From Candidatus Enterovibrio altilux (lineage in GTDB: Bacteria; Pseudomonadota; Gammaproteobacteria; Enterobacterales; Vibrionaceae): a stretch of DNA of 64,000 nucleotides. Made by a program: the position numbers and the translations under genes. Below, one piece after another: positions 46,596 through 54,601 of the stretch. Position 1 is the stretch's first letter. Every line of letters begins with the position of its first letter. Under the pieces are notes generated by a model. That model did not search any database and was not told where the DNA came from. It was given only the letters and a program-made list of their open reading frames with translations. The stretch lies in assembly GCF_002381345.1 (NCBI RefSeq), contig NZ_CP020660.1:124001-188000 (forward strand), given 5' to 3'.

Positions 46596-46801
46596 GGACG
46601 TGAGTATTACTCTTGAATCACAATCAATTAATTGAAGACATGATCCAATTTGTAGTTAAACAATTTTTTGCAAGTGTTTAACCGTATTTTTTTCAATGCA
46701 ATGAATTCAGATATTTTAAAAAAATAACAATAATAATTTTTAAAACTAAAGGGCAGTAATTTACGTGGAATAGCAATGACACTGCTATTTTTTTAAAATC
46801 A

Positions 46802-46813
46802 TTGTCAGATTGC
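46802..46813 (+). promoter_or_regulatory. Candidate SypG-binding box
   Basis: TTGTCAGATTGC matches the SypG enhancer pattern I recall from V. fischeri (TTCTCA, three bases, TGC) at all but one fixed position. It lies about 97 bp upstream of the sigma-54 promoter, a normal enhancer distance. The consensus is quoted from memory. Confidence 0.5.
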
Positions 46814-46909
46814 GAAACGACTAGCTCTCAACTAGTTTTCAATAAAAAATACTGCTCCCGCATATATTAAATTAATATAATTCATTAAATTAACATATAA
46901 TAAAATATT

Positions 46910-46924
46910 TGGCATTATATTTGC
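46910..46924 (+). promoter_or_regulatory. Sigma-54 promoter of sypA
   Basis: TGGCATTATATTTGC matches the -24/-12 sigma-54 consensus (TGGCAC, five bases, TTGC) with the correct spacing. It lies 37 bp before the sypA start. V. fischeri syp operons are driven by sigma-54 with SypG. The last 370 bp before sypA are otherwise free of IS sequence. Confidence 0.75.
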
Positions 46925-46961
46925 GTAATACAATGTATCTATACAGGGGAGATAGAGAATT

Positions 46962-47288
46962 ATGCAAATTGAACACATTTTACAATCAAATAATTCACTT
47001 ATGCTCATAATATATGGCGATATGGATGCACAAGGGTGCAGTGACATGCAACCTGAACTCGATGATGTGGTTGCTACAGACGAGCTAACGGACATAATAC
47101 TCAACCTTGGCTATGTGGATTTTTTAGACAGCTCTGGCATTGGTGCTATCGTTTTTCTCTTTAAACGCTTAAAAACAAAAGGACGCACACTATCATTGAT
47201 ACAAGTACATGGCCAACCAATGGAAATTATCCAGCTACTGCGAATTAATAGTGCAATTTCTGTCGAAATGTCCTCTCCTGTCCGTTAA
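46962..47288 (+). CDS. sypA: STAS-domain biofilm regulator SypA
   Basis: A 108-residue single STAS domain of the anti-sigma-factor-antagonist type. The phospho-acceptor motif is LDSSGIGA, serines 57-58; in V. fischeri the equivalent serine is phosphorylated by SypE to block biofilm formation and dephosphorylated to allow it. GGGGAGATAGAG before the ATG is the ribosome site. First gene of the locus, directly behind the sigma-54 promoter. Order and domain content identify it, although STAS sequences alone are not specific. Confidence 0.88.
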   Translation: MQIEHILQSNNSLMLIIYGDMDAQGCSDMQPELDDVVATDELTDIILNLGYVDFLDSSGIGAIVFLFKRLKTKGRTLSLIQVHGQPMEIIQLLRINSAISVEMSSPVR

Positions 47289-47331
47289 TACTTATAATAA
47301 CAGGTACACTCTCCAAAGTAAGAGGCATGGG

Positions 47332-48132
47332 ATGCAAACTCTACTCAGCTTACTATTACCCATTGTTGTCCTTTTAGGTTGTTCTGCTTTTCCTGAACAT
47401 GGTACAGGTGGCATGGCAGAGCATCACTATTCATCGCTGTCGCCTGTCATGGCAGATGAACCTCTAGGACCAGAGCATGGTTTACGTTTTGAATGGGAAC
47501 TTGCTTCTCGTCATCTCGACGTTCTCATATTAGAAGGTGCTGAACTCTGTTTTCCAGCATCAGTTGTTAATGCCAGACGAATGCTAGAACGCATTGTTCG
47601 TGAGTTACATGGTGGCCTCAAATTTGATGCTGCTAATGATCTAATTGTTCAACGCGTCACCTTAGAGCGTCTTGAAAAACAACTAGATGCTGTAGTAAGT
47701 AGTGCAGCCTGCATTCCTCCGAAGTCGGTTGGTTTTCAATCCACAGCTGAGCTTGCTGAAAAAATTTATAGTTTGCTTAATGCTGATAACCAGTTTGCTT
47801 TTAACTCCTCAGAAATAAATCCTAAATACATGGGTAGGTTGGCAGAAGCAGCAATGATATTACGTGATATCACTCAATTCAACTTGCTCATCACAGGACA
47901 TGCAGATGCTATTGGCAACACAAAAATCAATAAAAAATTATCCTTAGCACGTGCTAATCAAGTTAAGCGTTATCTACAAATTTTTGGCATTGTGTCATCA
48001 CGCCTAACTGTTGCAGCAGTGGGATCAAGTGATCCTCTTTTTGAAGGAAATCAAGCACAGATTAGGCTAACTAATCGCCGTGTTTCCATTGAATTAGTTG
48101 AGGTCAACTTCAACAGACAAAATCAGCTATGA
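47332..48132 (+). CDS. sypB: OmpA-family lipoprotein SypB
   Basis: A 266-residue lipoprotein. The ATG at 47332 follows AGAGG and gives a signal peptide with lipobox LLGC (MQTLLSLLLPIVVLLGCSAF); the frame is open further upstream inside sypA but without similarity. The C-terminal ~120 residues are an OmpA peptidoglycan-binding domain (FAFNSSEINPKYMGRLAEAA, ITGHADAIGN, LTNRRVSIEL). Its stop overlaps the sypC start. Probably an envelope component of the polysaccharide export machinery. Confidence 0.9.
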   Translation: MQTLLSLLLPIVVLLGCSAFPEHGTGGMAEHHYSSLSPVMADEPLGPEHGLRFEWELASRHLDVLILEGAELCFPASVVNARRMLERIVRELHGGLKFDAANDLIVQRVTLERLEKQLDAVVSSAACIPPKSVGFQSTAELAEKIYSLLNADNQFAFNSSEINPKYMGRLAEAAMILRDITQFNLLITGHADAIGNTKINKKLSLARANQVKRYLQIFGIVSSRLTVAAVGSSDPLFEGNQAQIRLTNRRVSIELVEVNFNRQNQL

Positions 48133-50246
48133 GGGTCCTGATGCAGCAGATGATCCTTCTTATTATTACCGTGATGTTTAGCAGCTCATGTAATGCGCTA
48201 GCAAAAGAATACCGCGTGAATATCGGTGACCAGATTGCTGTTCTGCTACCAGGTGAAGCTAACCTAAACAAAGAATTTCAAGTTGATCGGCAGGGTCGGA
48301 TCACTCTTCCTGAAGTGGGTATGATTCAAGTGCTTGGCATGACAGAGACTGCATTATTAGGTGCGGTGAAAGAAATGCTAAGTGTTGTATTCCGAGATTT
48401 ATCACCTCTTAAGGTATTCGTCAGTAAAAGACAGCTACTTATTATTATTCAAGGTTACGTTGCTGAACCAGGAGAGTTCATTTTGAAGCAAAATGCTTCA
48501 ATTCAAATGGCACTCTATACTGCAGGAGGCTTGCGCACAGGTGCACAACTTGACCGTTTTCAGCTTCGTCGCAATGGTGAAATTATTATTTTTGATTATA
48601 AAAAATTTCTTGACACTGGTGATGATAGCCTACTTCCACAGCTTCAATCTCTTGATACCTTATTTATTCCCGCATCGCCAATGATTGGTAACGTTGAACA
48701 AAATTTTAATCCCGCGGCACTTGCCGATTCAGGTGATGCGGCAGAAGACCGAAAAGCTATCAAAGTCTTTGGAGAGGTAATTCGTTCTGGTAGTTTTTCG
48801 GCGAAGGATGAAAACAATCTGGTAGATTTATTAATGCGCGCTGGTGGGGTAACTCGCTACGCCGCTGTTGAACAGATTCGTGTCATTTCAGGCAATGAAC
48901 CGCGTCTATTCAATTTGAAGCAATATCTTGATAGTGGAGATGAATCACTTCTTCCTAACATTATTGAAGGATCAACTATTTTCGTACCAAAGCAAGAAGA
49001 AGAGATTAAAACAGGCTCAAATACGGTATACGTAATGGGTGAAGTCGCTAAACCTGGTGCTTATGAAAGCAAAAAAAGCGCAACTTTTATTGATATTCTT
49101 GCAAATGCTGGCGGGCCCACACGTTTTGCTGAAAGTAGACAAATTCGCGTGATTAAAGCAGATGGTTCAACTGTCCCCTTTGATTTGACGCTTTTTACTG
49201 AAGGCAAATTGGTTGGGGATCCACCCCAAGTCAACCCAGGCGATGCTATTTTCGTTCCAGAAAAGCTTGATATGAATGAAAAATCATGGCTTAAGGTAAC
49301 CCCTGAGCGTGCGGTACGTGTAATTGGTGAAGTACTGCGCCCAAGCCGCGTAGAATGGTCAGATGAAATGTCATTACTTGATCTTCTTGCGCATGTCGGG
49401 GGCCCAACGAGTCGTGCAGACACAAGCAAGATCGAAGTAGTAACACCAACCAGTGTCACAAAATCTCAAACTTATATATTTAACCTTGACAGATTTATTA
49501 AGCAAGGCCTTTCTGACTCTGATCTTCCTCCAGTGAATGCAGGTTCTACCATTCGCGTTCATGATTTGCCTGATGATCCTGTAGACAACAAATCAAAATG
49601 GATTCGCCAAAGTTCAGACAGCTCCATCTATGTATTCGGTCAAGTAGGTGCCCCAGGCCGTTATCGATTTACCGAAGAAATGCACTTTCTCGATATTCTT
49701 TCGGCGGCAGATGGACCAACTGTAAATGCCGACTTACACAATATTCGCGTGACTCATTTAGACGGAAAACATGCGCGCGTTAATAAATTAAATTTAGCTC
49801 TTTTTTTTGAAACCGGTGACACCACTATTTTACCTGAAGTCAAAATAGGCGATACAATTTACATACCTGATAAAAATCGCGATTGGCTGGATAGGCCAAA
49901 AGAAGAAACAATCCGTGTTCTTGGAGCGATAAATCGTCCTGGTCGCTACACATTCGATGATCATATGACCATTTTAGACTTGCTTGCAGAAGCAGGTGGT
50001 CCTAGTAGCAACGCCTACATTGAAAAAATTACAGTTGTAAATATATCATGCTGTAGAGATCAAGCACGCACCTTCAATTTGTCGGAGTTTAGTCGTACAG
50101 CACGATTCCAAGATCTTCCAGTGTTACGGGCTGGCGACACTATTTATATTCCAAGCCACCAGGAAAGTACAGCGTCGAAAATTCGGCAAAGCTTAACGGA
50201 TATTTTCCAGATTGCTGGTATCGCAGCATTGATAGGTATTATATAA
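48129..50246 (+). CDS. sypC: Outer-membrane polysaccharide export protein SypC, multi-SLBB
   Basis: A 705-residue secreted protein with a cleavable N-terminal signal. A Poly_export domain (about 27-105) is followed by about six SLBB repeats, each with a strand like VFGEVIRSG or VLGAINRPGRY, starting near residues 105, 213, 301, 392, 496 and 592, and a short hydrophobic C-terminus. It resembles the Wza-like export family with many SLBB units. ATGA overlap with sypB and TAATG overlap with sypD show translational coupling. Confidence 0.9.
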   Translation: MRVLMQQMILLIITVMFSSSCNALAKEYRVNIGDQIAVLLPGEANLNKEFQVDRQGRITLPEVGMIQVLGMTETALLGAVKEMLSVVFRDLSPLKVFVSKRQLLIIIQGYVAEPGEFILKQNASIQMALYTAGGLRTGAQLDRFQLRRNGEIIIFDYKKFLDTGDDSLLPQLQSLDTLFIPASPMIGNVEQNFNPAALADSGDAAEDRKAIKVFGEVIRSGSFSAKDENNLVDLLMRAGGVTRYAAVEQIRVISGNEPRLFNLKQYLDSGDESLLPNIIEGSTIFVPKQEEEIKTGSNTVYVMGEVAKPGAYESKKSATFIDILANAGGPTRFAESRQIRVIKADGSTVPFDLTLFTEGKLVGDPPQVNPGDAIFVPEKLDMNEKSWLKVTPERAVRVIGEVLRPSRVEWSDEMSLLDLLAHVGGPTSRADTSKIEVVTPTSVTKSQTYIFNLDRFIKQGLSDSDLPPVNAGSTIRVHDLPDDPVDNKSKWIRQSSDSSIYVFGQVGAPGRYRFTEEMHFLDILSAADGPTVNADLHNIRVTHLDGKHARVNKLNLALFFETGDTTILPEVKIGDTIYIPDKNRDWLDRPKEETIRVLGAINRPGRYTFDDHMTILDLLAEAGGPSSNAYIEKITVVNISCCRDQARTFNLSEFSRTARFQDLPVLRAGDTIYIPSHQESTASKIRQSLTDIFQIAGIAALIGII

Positions 50247-50953
50247 TGCATATTTCTCCACTAAACTTAGAAGTCGAGCGAATTTACTCTCAAGTTGTTC
50301 GTAATGACTATAAAACATTGGCCGTTGTGGCCACTGAATCAGGTGAGGGAGTGACTTCTCTTGCCACAGCCATTGCGCAACGGTCATTACTAGCTGGAAA
50401 ATCAACGTTGATTGTTGATTTAAACCTGTACCATCCTAACTTAGAGAGTCAAGGAATAACTCCGGTAGTAAAATCCCAGCGGCTGCTTCCTAGCCCTGAA
50501 CTTGTTGGTGTCATCGGAGAACATACTTATTGTACTGGCATCATTGCACCGTCAAAACGTGGGATCATCATGGAACTGCGCCGTCCTGATTCATTGGAAG
50601 GTTATTTGAAAGAATGGCATAAAGAATATGATTTGGTCATATTTGATACATCACCGATATCTCGCATGAACGCCAACAACATACCTCCAGAGCGTGTTGC
50701 CGCCGCCGCAGATGGCACTATTTTTATAGTGATGGCAGGACAAACTACAGAAGCCATGGTATCTGAATCAGTGAAAAGACTTAACGATGCAGGCGCACAT
50801 TTGCTCGGCTGTGTCCTAAATGACAAAAAAAACCATTCATTAAAAATTGCTTTATTGCTTGAAATAGATAAACTTCAAAAATATTTACCCAAAATAGCAA
50901 GGATGCTACGCCATAAAATTCTTAGTAGCCATTTGCTCTCTTTGGAGATTTAG
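50246..50953 (+). CDS. sypD: CpsD/CapB-type tyrosine-kinase-like ATPase SypD
   Basis: A 235-residue cytoplasmic P-loop protein related to bacterial tyrosine kinases that control polysaccharide chain length and export. The P-loop reads ATESGEGVTSLA, with valine where the lysine of GKT/S is usual. Walker A' is LIVDLNLYHP and Walker B is YDLVIFDTSPI. The C-terminus has almost no tyrosines, unlike the tyrosine cluster of Wzc/CapB. No Wzz-type membrane domain is fused. Some relatives share the non-lysine P-loop, so this may be a family trait rather than damage. Confidence 0.85.
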   Translation: MHISPLNLEVERIYSQVVRNDYKTLAVVATESGEGVTSLATAIAQRSLLAGKSTLIVDLNLYHPNLESQGITPVVKSQRLLPSPELVGVIGEHTYCTGIIAPSKRGIIMELRRPDSLEGYLKEWHKEYDLVIFDTSPISRMNANNIPPERVAAAADGTIFIVMAGQTTEAMVSESVKRLNDAGAHLLGCVLNDKKNHSLKIALLLEIDKLQKYLPKIARMLRHKILSSHLLSLEI

Positions 50954-50955
50954 TC

Positions 50956-52485
50956 ATGGTGTCAATTGTTAGTCATGAATGTCGTCCTGCCACACTTAAA
51001 TCCATCAGTCTCGCAAGAAAGAACTTAAATAATGTGTTTAAAAAACACGCCGTACCTGACCACATAACGAATAAAATACTGTTGTGTTTTGCAGAAGCTG
51101 CCACAAACCTTGTGAATCATTCAAACCTTCAGCCTACATTCATTCATATCGATTTAGAATGCAATAATGATAGTTGGAAATTACACTTAAGTGACGACGG
51201 ACAAAGCTGGAATCCTAAACCACCAGATCGTGTTCAATTGCACGATATATTTAAAGATAAAGAAGGAGGACGAGGTCTAGCATTGATTCATAGTTTATCT
51301 GATGATATGGAATACAAGATTCATGATACAATTGGTAAAAATACACTAACTTTGAAATGGCACCGTCAAAAATTTTTAACAAAACCTAGCATATTGATAG
51401 TAGATGATGATATCTGCCAGCGTCGATTATATAGCGCGTATCTGTGTGAAGACTATCATGTTATCGACGCTGAAAGTGGTGAGGCTGCTTTATCACTGCT
51501 GCTCCAACAAGATGTAGATTTAGTAATATCAGACATTAGAATGCCGAGAATGGACGGCTTAAGCCTTAAAAAAGCACTCCATAAAGAAAGTAACACACTA
51601 TTAACTCCTTTCATATTTCTAACCTATGCAGACAATCCAGAAATCCTAGAAAGTGCGATGGGATTAGGTATTGACGATTATTTAATTAAACCAGTAAGTA
51701 AACCCGCACTAATTCAAAGCGTAACAAGAGTATTGAATCGCTCAGCTCAGATTTACCGACAGCTCACTGATCGTGTGAACAAACGCATCACTGATTCTTT
51801 AACTCCATCCTTACCCAAAAAAGCATATGGTTGGGAAATGACGGTTATTAGTCGAAACACTGGCATTGGGGGGGGTGACCTCGTTCTTCATCGTGGGAAT
51901 AGTCGATGCATGATGCTTAATGTGGTCGATATCATGGGTCATGATGTCACTGCAAAATTTTTTTCATATGCGTTTGGCGGATATTTACGTGGCCTAATGT
52001 ATCATATTGACCATGAAACCAACCCGTGTACAACGCTACTGAGTAGACTCTCAGACAGCGCATTGGAAGATGGTTTATTATCACAAGTTATCCTAACGTG
52101 TTGCTCTGCCGTACTGTCGGATAACGGAAAAATTGAGGTTGCTACCGCTGGCCATCCTGCTCCGTTTAAAATTTCGCCAACGTGCACTCAACTAATAGAT
52201 GTTGGTGGTATTTTACCAGGTGTTATTTATGGAGCTAACTACGAAAGCATCACTATTTATCTAGCCAACAATGAGCGTCTAGCTATTTACACTGACGGAT
52301 TATTTGAAGCAGCTGAAAATGATCAGGCTCGGAAAATTTTGAGTAATAGCATTATGACTACACTGCAAAACACGCTAATACTACCGATTGATGAAGCTGC
52401 ACAACGCGTAATGCAAACATTTGACCGTAAAGGAGAAAGGTATCGTGATGATGCAACTCTTGTATTGCTGCAACGTGCAAATTGA
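50956..52485 (+). CDS. sypE: Dual kinase/phosphatase response regulator SypE
   Basis: 509 residues with the diagnostic SypE order. An N-terminal RsbW-like ATPase/serine kinase (about 1-137; N-box FAEAATNLVNHS, DDGQSW) precedes a central receiver domain (about 144-265; Asp193 in VISDIRMPRMDG, Lys in LIKPVSK), and a C-terminal PP2C/SpoIIE phosphatase (about 305-509; VVDIMGHDVTAK, ATAGHPAPF, YTDGLFEA, RDDATLVLL). In V. fischeri it sets SypA phosphorylation. All catalytic landmarks appear intact. It starts 2 bp after sypD. An IS remnant begins directly after its stop. Confidence 0.92.
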   Translation: MVSIVSHECRPATLKSISLARKNLNNVFKKHAVPDHITNKILLCFAEAATNLVNHSNLQPTFIHIDLECNNDSWKLHLSDDGQSWNPKPPDRVQLHDIFKDKEGGRGLALIHSLSDDMEYKIHDTIGKNTLTLKWHRQKFLTKPSILIVDDDICQRRLYSAYLCEDYHVIDAESGEAALSLLLQQDVDLVISDIRMPRMDGLSLKKALHKESNTLLTPFIFLTYADNPEILESAMGLGIDDYLIKPVSKPALIQSVTRVLNRSAQIYRQLTDRVNKRITDSLTPSLPKKAYGWEMTVISRNTGIGGGDLVLHRGNSRCMMLNVVDIMGHDVTAKFFSYAFGGYLRGLMYHIDHETNPCTTLLSRLSDSALEDGLLSQVILTCCSAVLSDNGKIEVATAGHPAPFKISPTCTQLIDVGGILPGVIYGANYESITIYLANNERLAIYTDGLFEAAENDQARKILSNSIMTTLQNTLILPIDEAAQRVMQTFDRKGERYRDDATLVLLQRAN

Positions 52486-53419
52486 CACCCTACAGTAGGT
52501 TTTGCTAATCTGAATTGTGATTCCTTAGGCTCAATGTACCTTCACGTAGTTTTTTGACTCAACACATTGCCGTCTCTGTTAGAGAAGATTTACGGCAACC
52601 GTATTTCATTTTTTATGCTGCTTTGAACTGTATAATTTTTAATAGTTGATCACGAAATTACGCGGATGATCTTGTTTTTAAAAAGTTGTTCCTTTTTTGC
52701 TGAATTAGTGGCCTCTCGTTTAATCCGAACGGTTTCGTAACGTTGCATGTGTCATAAGGATTATTACTTGATACTTTATTGATTTTTCAGCGGATTTATT
52801 TGAGGAAGGTGGGTAGCACTTCACCATTAGTCACATTTGCTGAATTAAATTCAGCAGTAATGATTGAGTACGTATTTATATTTACTGCTAAATGTAATGT
52901 GCACCAAACTTTCTGTTTCCCATCAGTGCCATGATTTTTTACTTTCTATGTGTCTTTATCGTAGACTTTGATTTTTCTAAAATCCATGGCTAAGTGCGGG
53001 ATGGTTTCTTTATTCTTTCGCCTTAACCGTGACATTATCCGTTTTGGCTCGTTTTTAATGCATAACTATTGAGGACATAAAACGGCAATTGAGCAAATTT
53101 AAAAAACAGAATTAATGAATCCTTGTAGACTTCTCAACAGCATTGGAAATATTCATTTGTTCATAAAAACCATCGCAATGGCTAAGTTACGAAACAAATG
53201 AGGTCTTTCATGCTTACCCTGCTTAGTTTGATTCCATAGCTAAATGACATTTTCATCAGCCCACAATGTTAGTGAGCCACGATTGATTAAGGTTTGATTA
53301 TACTCCTTCCAGTTAGTCGTTTGGTAGATAAGCTTGTTCATAGACTTAAATATTTAAGTGAGCCTAGTTATTGAAAGCGTAGATTAATCATTTAGTTCCT
53401 TGGGTTAGGAAACAAAGCC
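52486..53419 (-). mobile_element. IS903-group remnant replacing the start of sypF
   Basis: A minus-strand copy that ends properly at 53419 (TTAGGAAACAAAGCC) but lacks its first ~120 bp (the right-end repeat) on the sypE side, where IS sequence begins right after the sypE stop. A deletion running from inside the IS to the sypE stop would explain loss of both the IS end and the 5' part of sypF. Confidence 0.85.
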
Positions 53420-54003
53420 GCATGTAAGCCGCAGACCTGAATTTTATACACGTGACCTAGTATAGACAATTGACATTTTTTTATTATTTGATGAGTTTTC
53501 GATGGTGACAAATGAATATAACCTACATCATGAAGACAGTGAATTAAACTTTTAGTACAAAATTCACAAGAAGTTGGATCAATTTTTTATTCACTTTAAA
53601 GCTAATATTAGTTGAACAGAAAGATTCTACCTTAAAAAATTTACATAATAATGCTAGAAACTCTACTTTTAAGTCAGATAAGCATATGCTAATTTTATTA
53701 GCATATGACAATACAGCAAACTAAATTATATTGCATACTATGCTTGAATTTTTAAATTTGGCTGCATACATAATTAGTAATAGAAAGAAAAAGTTGCTGT
53801 CAAAAGTAGAGTACCTTATGACATTTTGTTTCTGAATATCTCCATACCAGGAATGGGTCAAATTAAAATCATATAGCGCATCCAAAAAATGGAGCAACCA
53901 GCCAAAAAATCAATATTATAGTGCTCACCGTGCATTCCATGTGAATGGATAGAGAACATCTTCTTAAACAAGAAATGGATGATTCACACCAAGCTATTAC
54001 TAA
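53420..54003 (+). pseudogene. sypF: sypF remnant: decayed region and fossil receiver domain
   Basis: From about 53790 the frame reads KEKVAVKSRVPYDILFLNISIPGM, a receiver-domain core with Asn in place of the phospho-acceptor Asp. It is followed after stops and frameshifts by IVLTVHSM and MDREHLLKQEMDD (the usual LTAHA ... LxxGMDD receiver end). This joins the HPt ORF at 54004. The histidine-kinase part expected before it is gone or unrecognisable (53420-53780 is AT-rich with no readable motif). Confidence 0.82.
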
Positions 54004-54456
54004 TTGTTTAAGTTGTTGTCAGCACTGATTGAACAAACCAGCACCACTACCTCATTAAATGGGCCAGACACTACCAATGACATGAAAACACCCACCAAAC
54101 CAGTATGCATTATTGATGAAGAGACGCTGACACAACTAGTGTTCGACACTTCAGCAGATGCAGCCCTCAGTCTCGTTGCATTCTATGTTAAAGACGCTAA
54201 GGTGCGAACAATAAAACTTCTTCAAGCAGCAAAAGAAAATGATTATTATACGCTTGAATTTGAGGCTCATACACTTGGAAGCAGTGCAGCAGCGCATGGC
54301 AACAGTGCATTAAGTCAATTATGCAGGCGCATTGAAAGATTTTGTTTAAATGAACATTTTGACCAAGCGATTGATAATACAGCGCAGCTAGAAAATATAG
54401 CAAAACAATCATTCTTAGCCTTGGAAATGCGCTTACAACAGGGGTTTAGAACATAG
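54004..54456 (+). CDS. sypF: Free HPt phosphotransfer domain, remnant of hybrid kinase SypF
   Basis: 150 codons from a TTG at 54004, or more likely 124 from the ATG at 54082 (MKTPTKPVCIIDEE). A histidine phosphotransfer domain is intact, with phospho-histidine at residue 89 of the long form (FEAHTLGSSAAAHGN) and the helical region LCRRIERFC. A stop precedes the TTG, cutting it off from the receiver fossil. In V. fischeri the HPt domain of SypF alone can relay phosphate from another kinase (RscS) to SypG/SypE, so this stand-alone domain may still work. No clear ribosome site is visible for either start. Confidence 0.82.
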   Translation: MFKLLSALIEQTSTTTSLNGPDTTNDMKTPTKPVCIIDEETLTQLVFDTSADAALSLVAFYVKDAKVRTIKLLQAAKENDYYTLEFEAHTLGSSAAAHGNSALSQLCRRIERFCLNEHFDQAIDNTAQLENIAKQSFLALEMRLQQGFRT

Positions 54457-54601
54457 GTATTATCTTGTTTTTAATGTATCACGCTGTAGAATCAAATTTT
54501 GTCATACACTTACATGCATATGAATTTTATCCATCTTGCTTACCTTCACCACTATAAATTTTGCATGGCGTTGGTATATATTTCAGAGGAAGCATAGCCA
54601 C

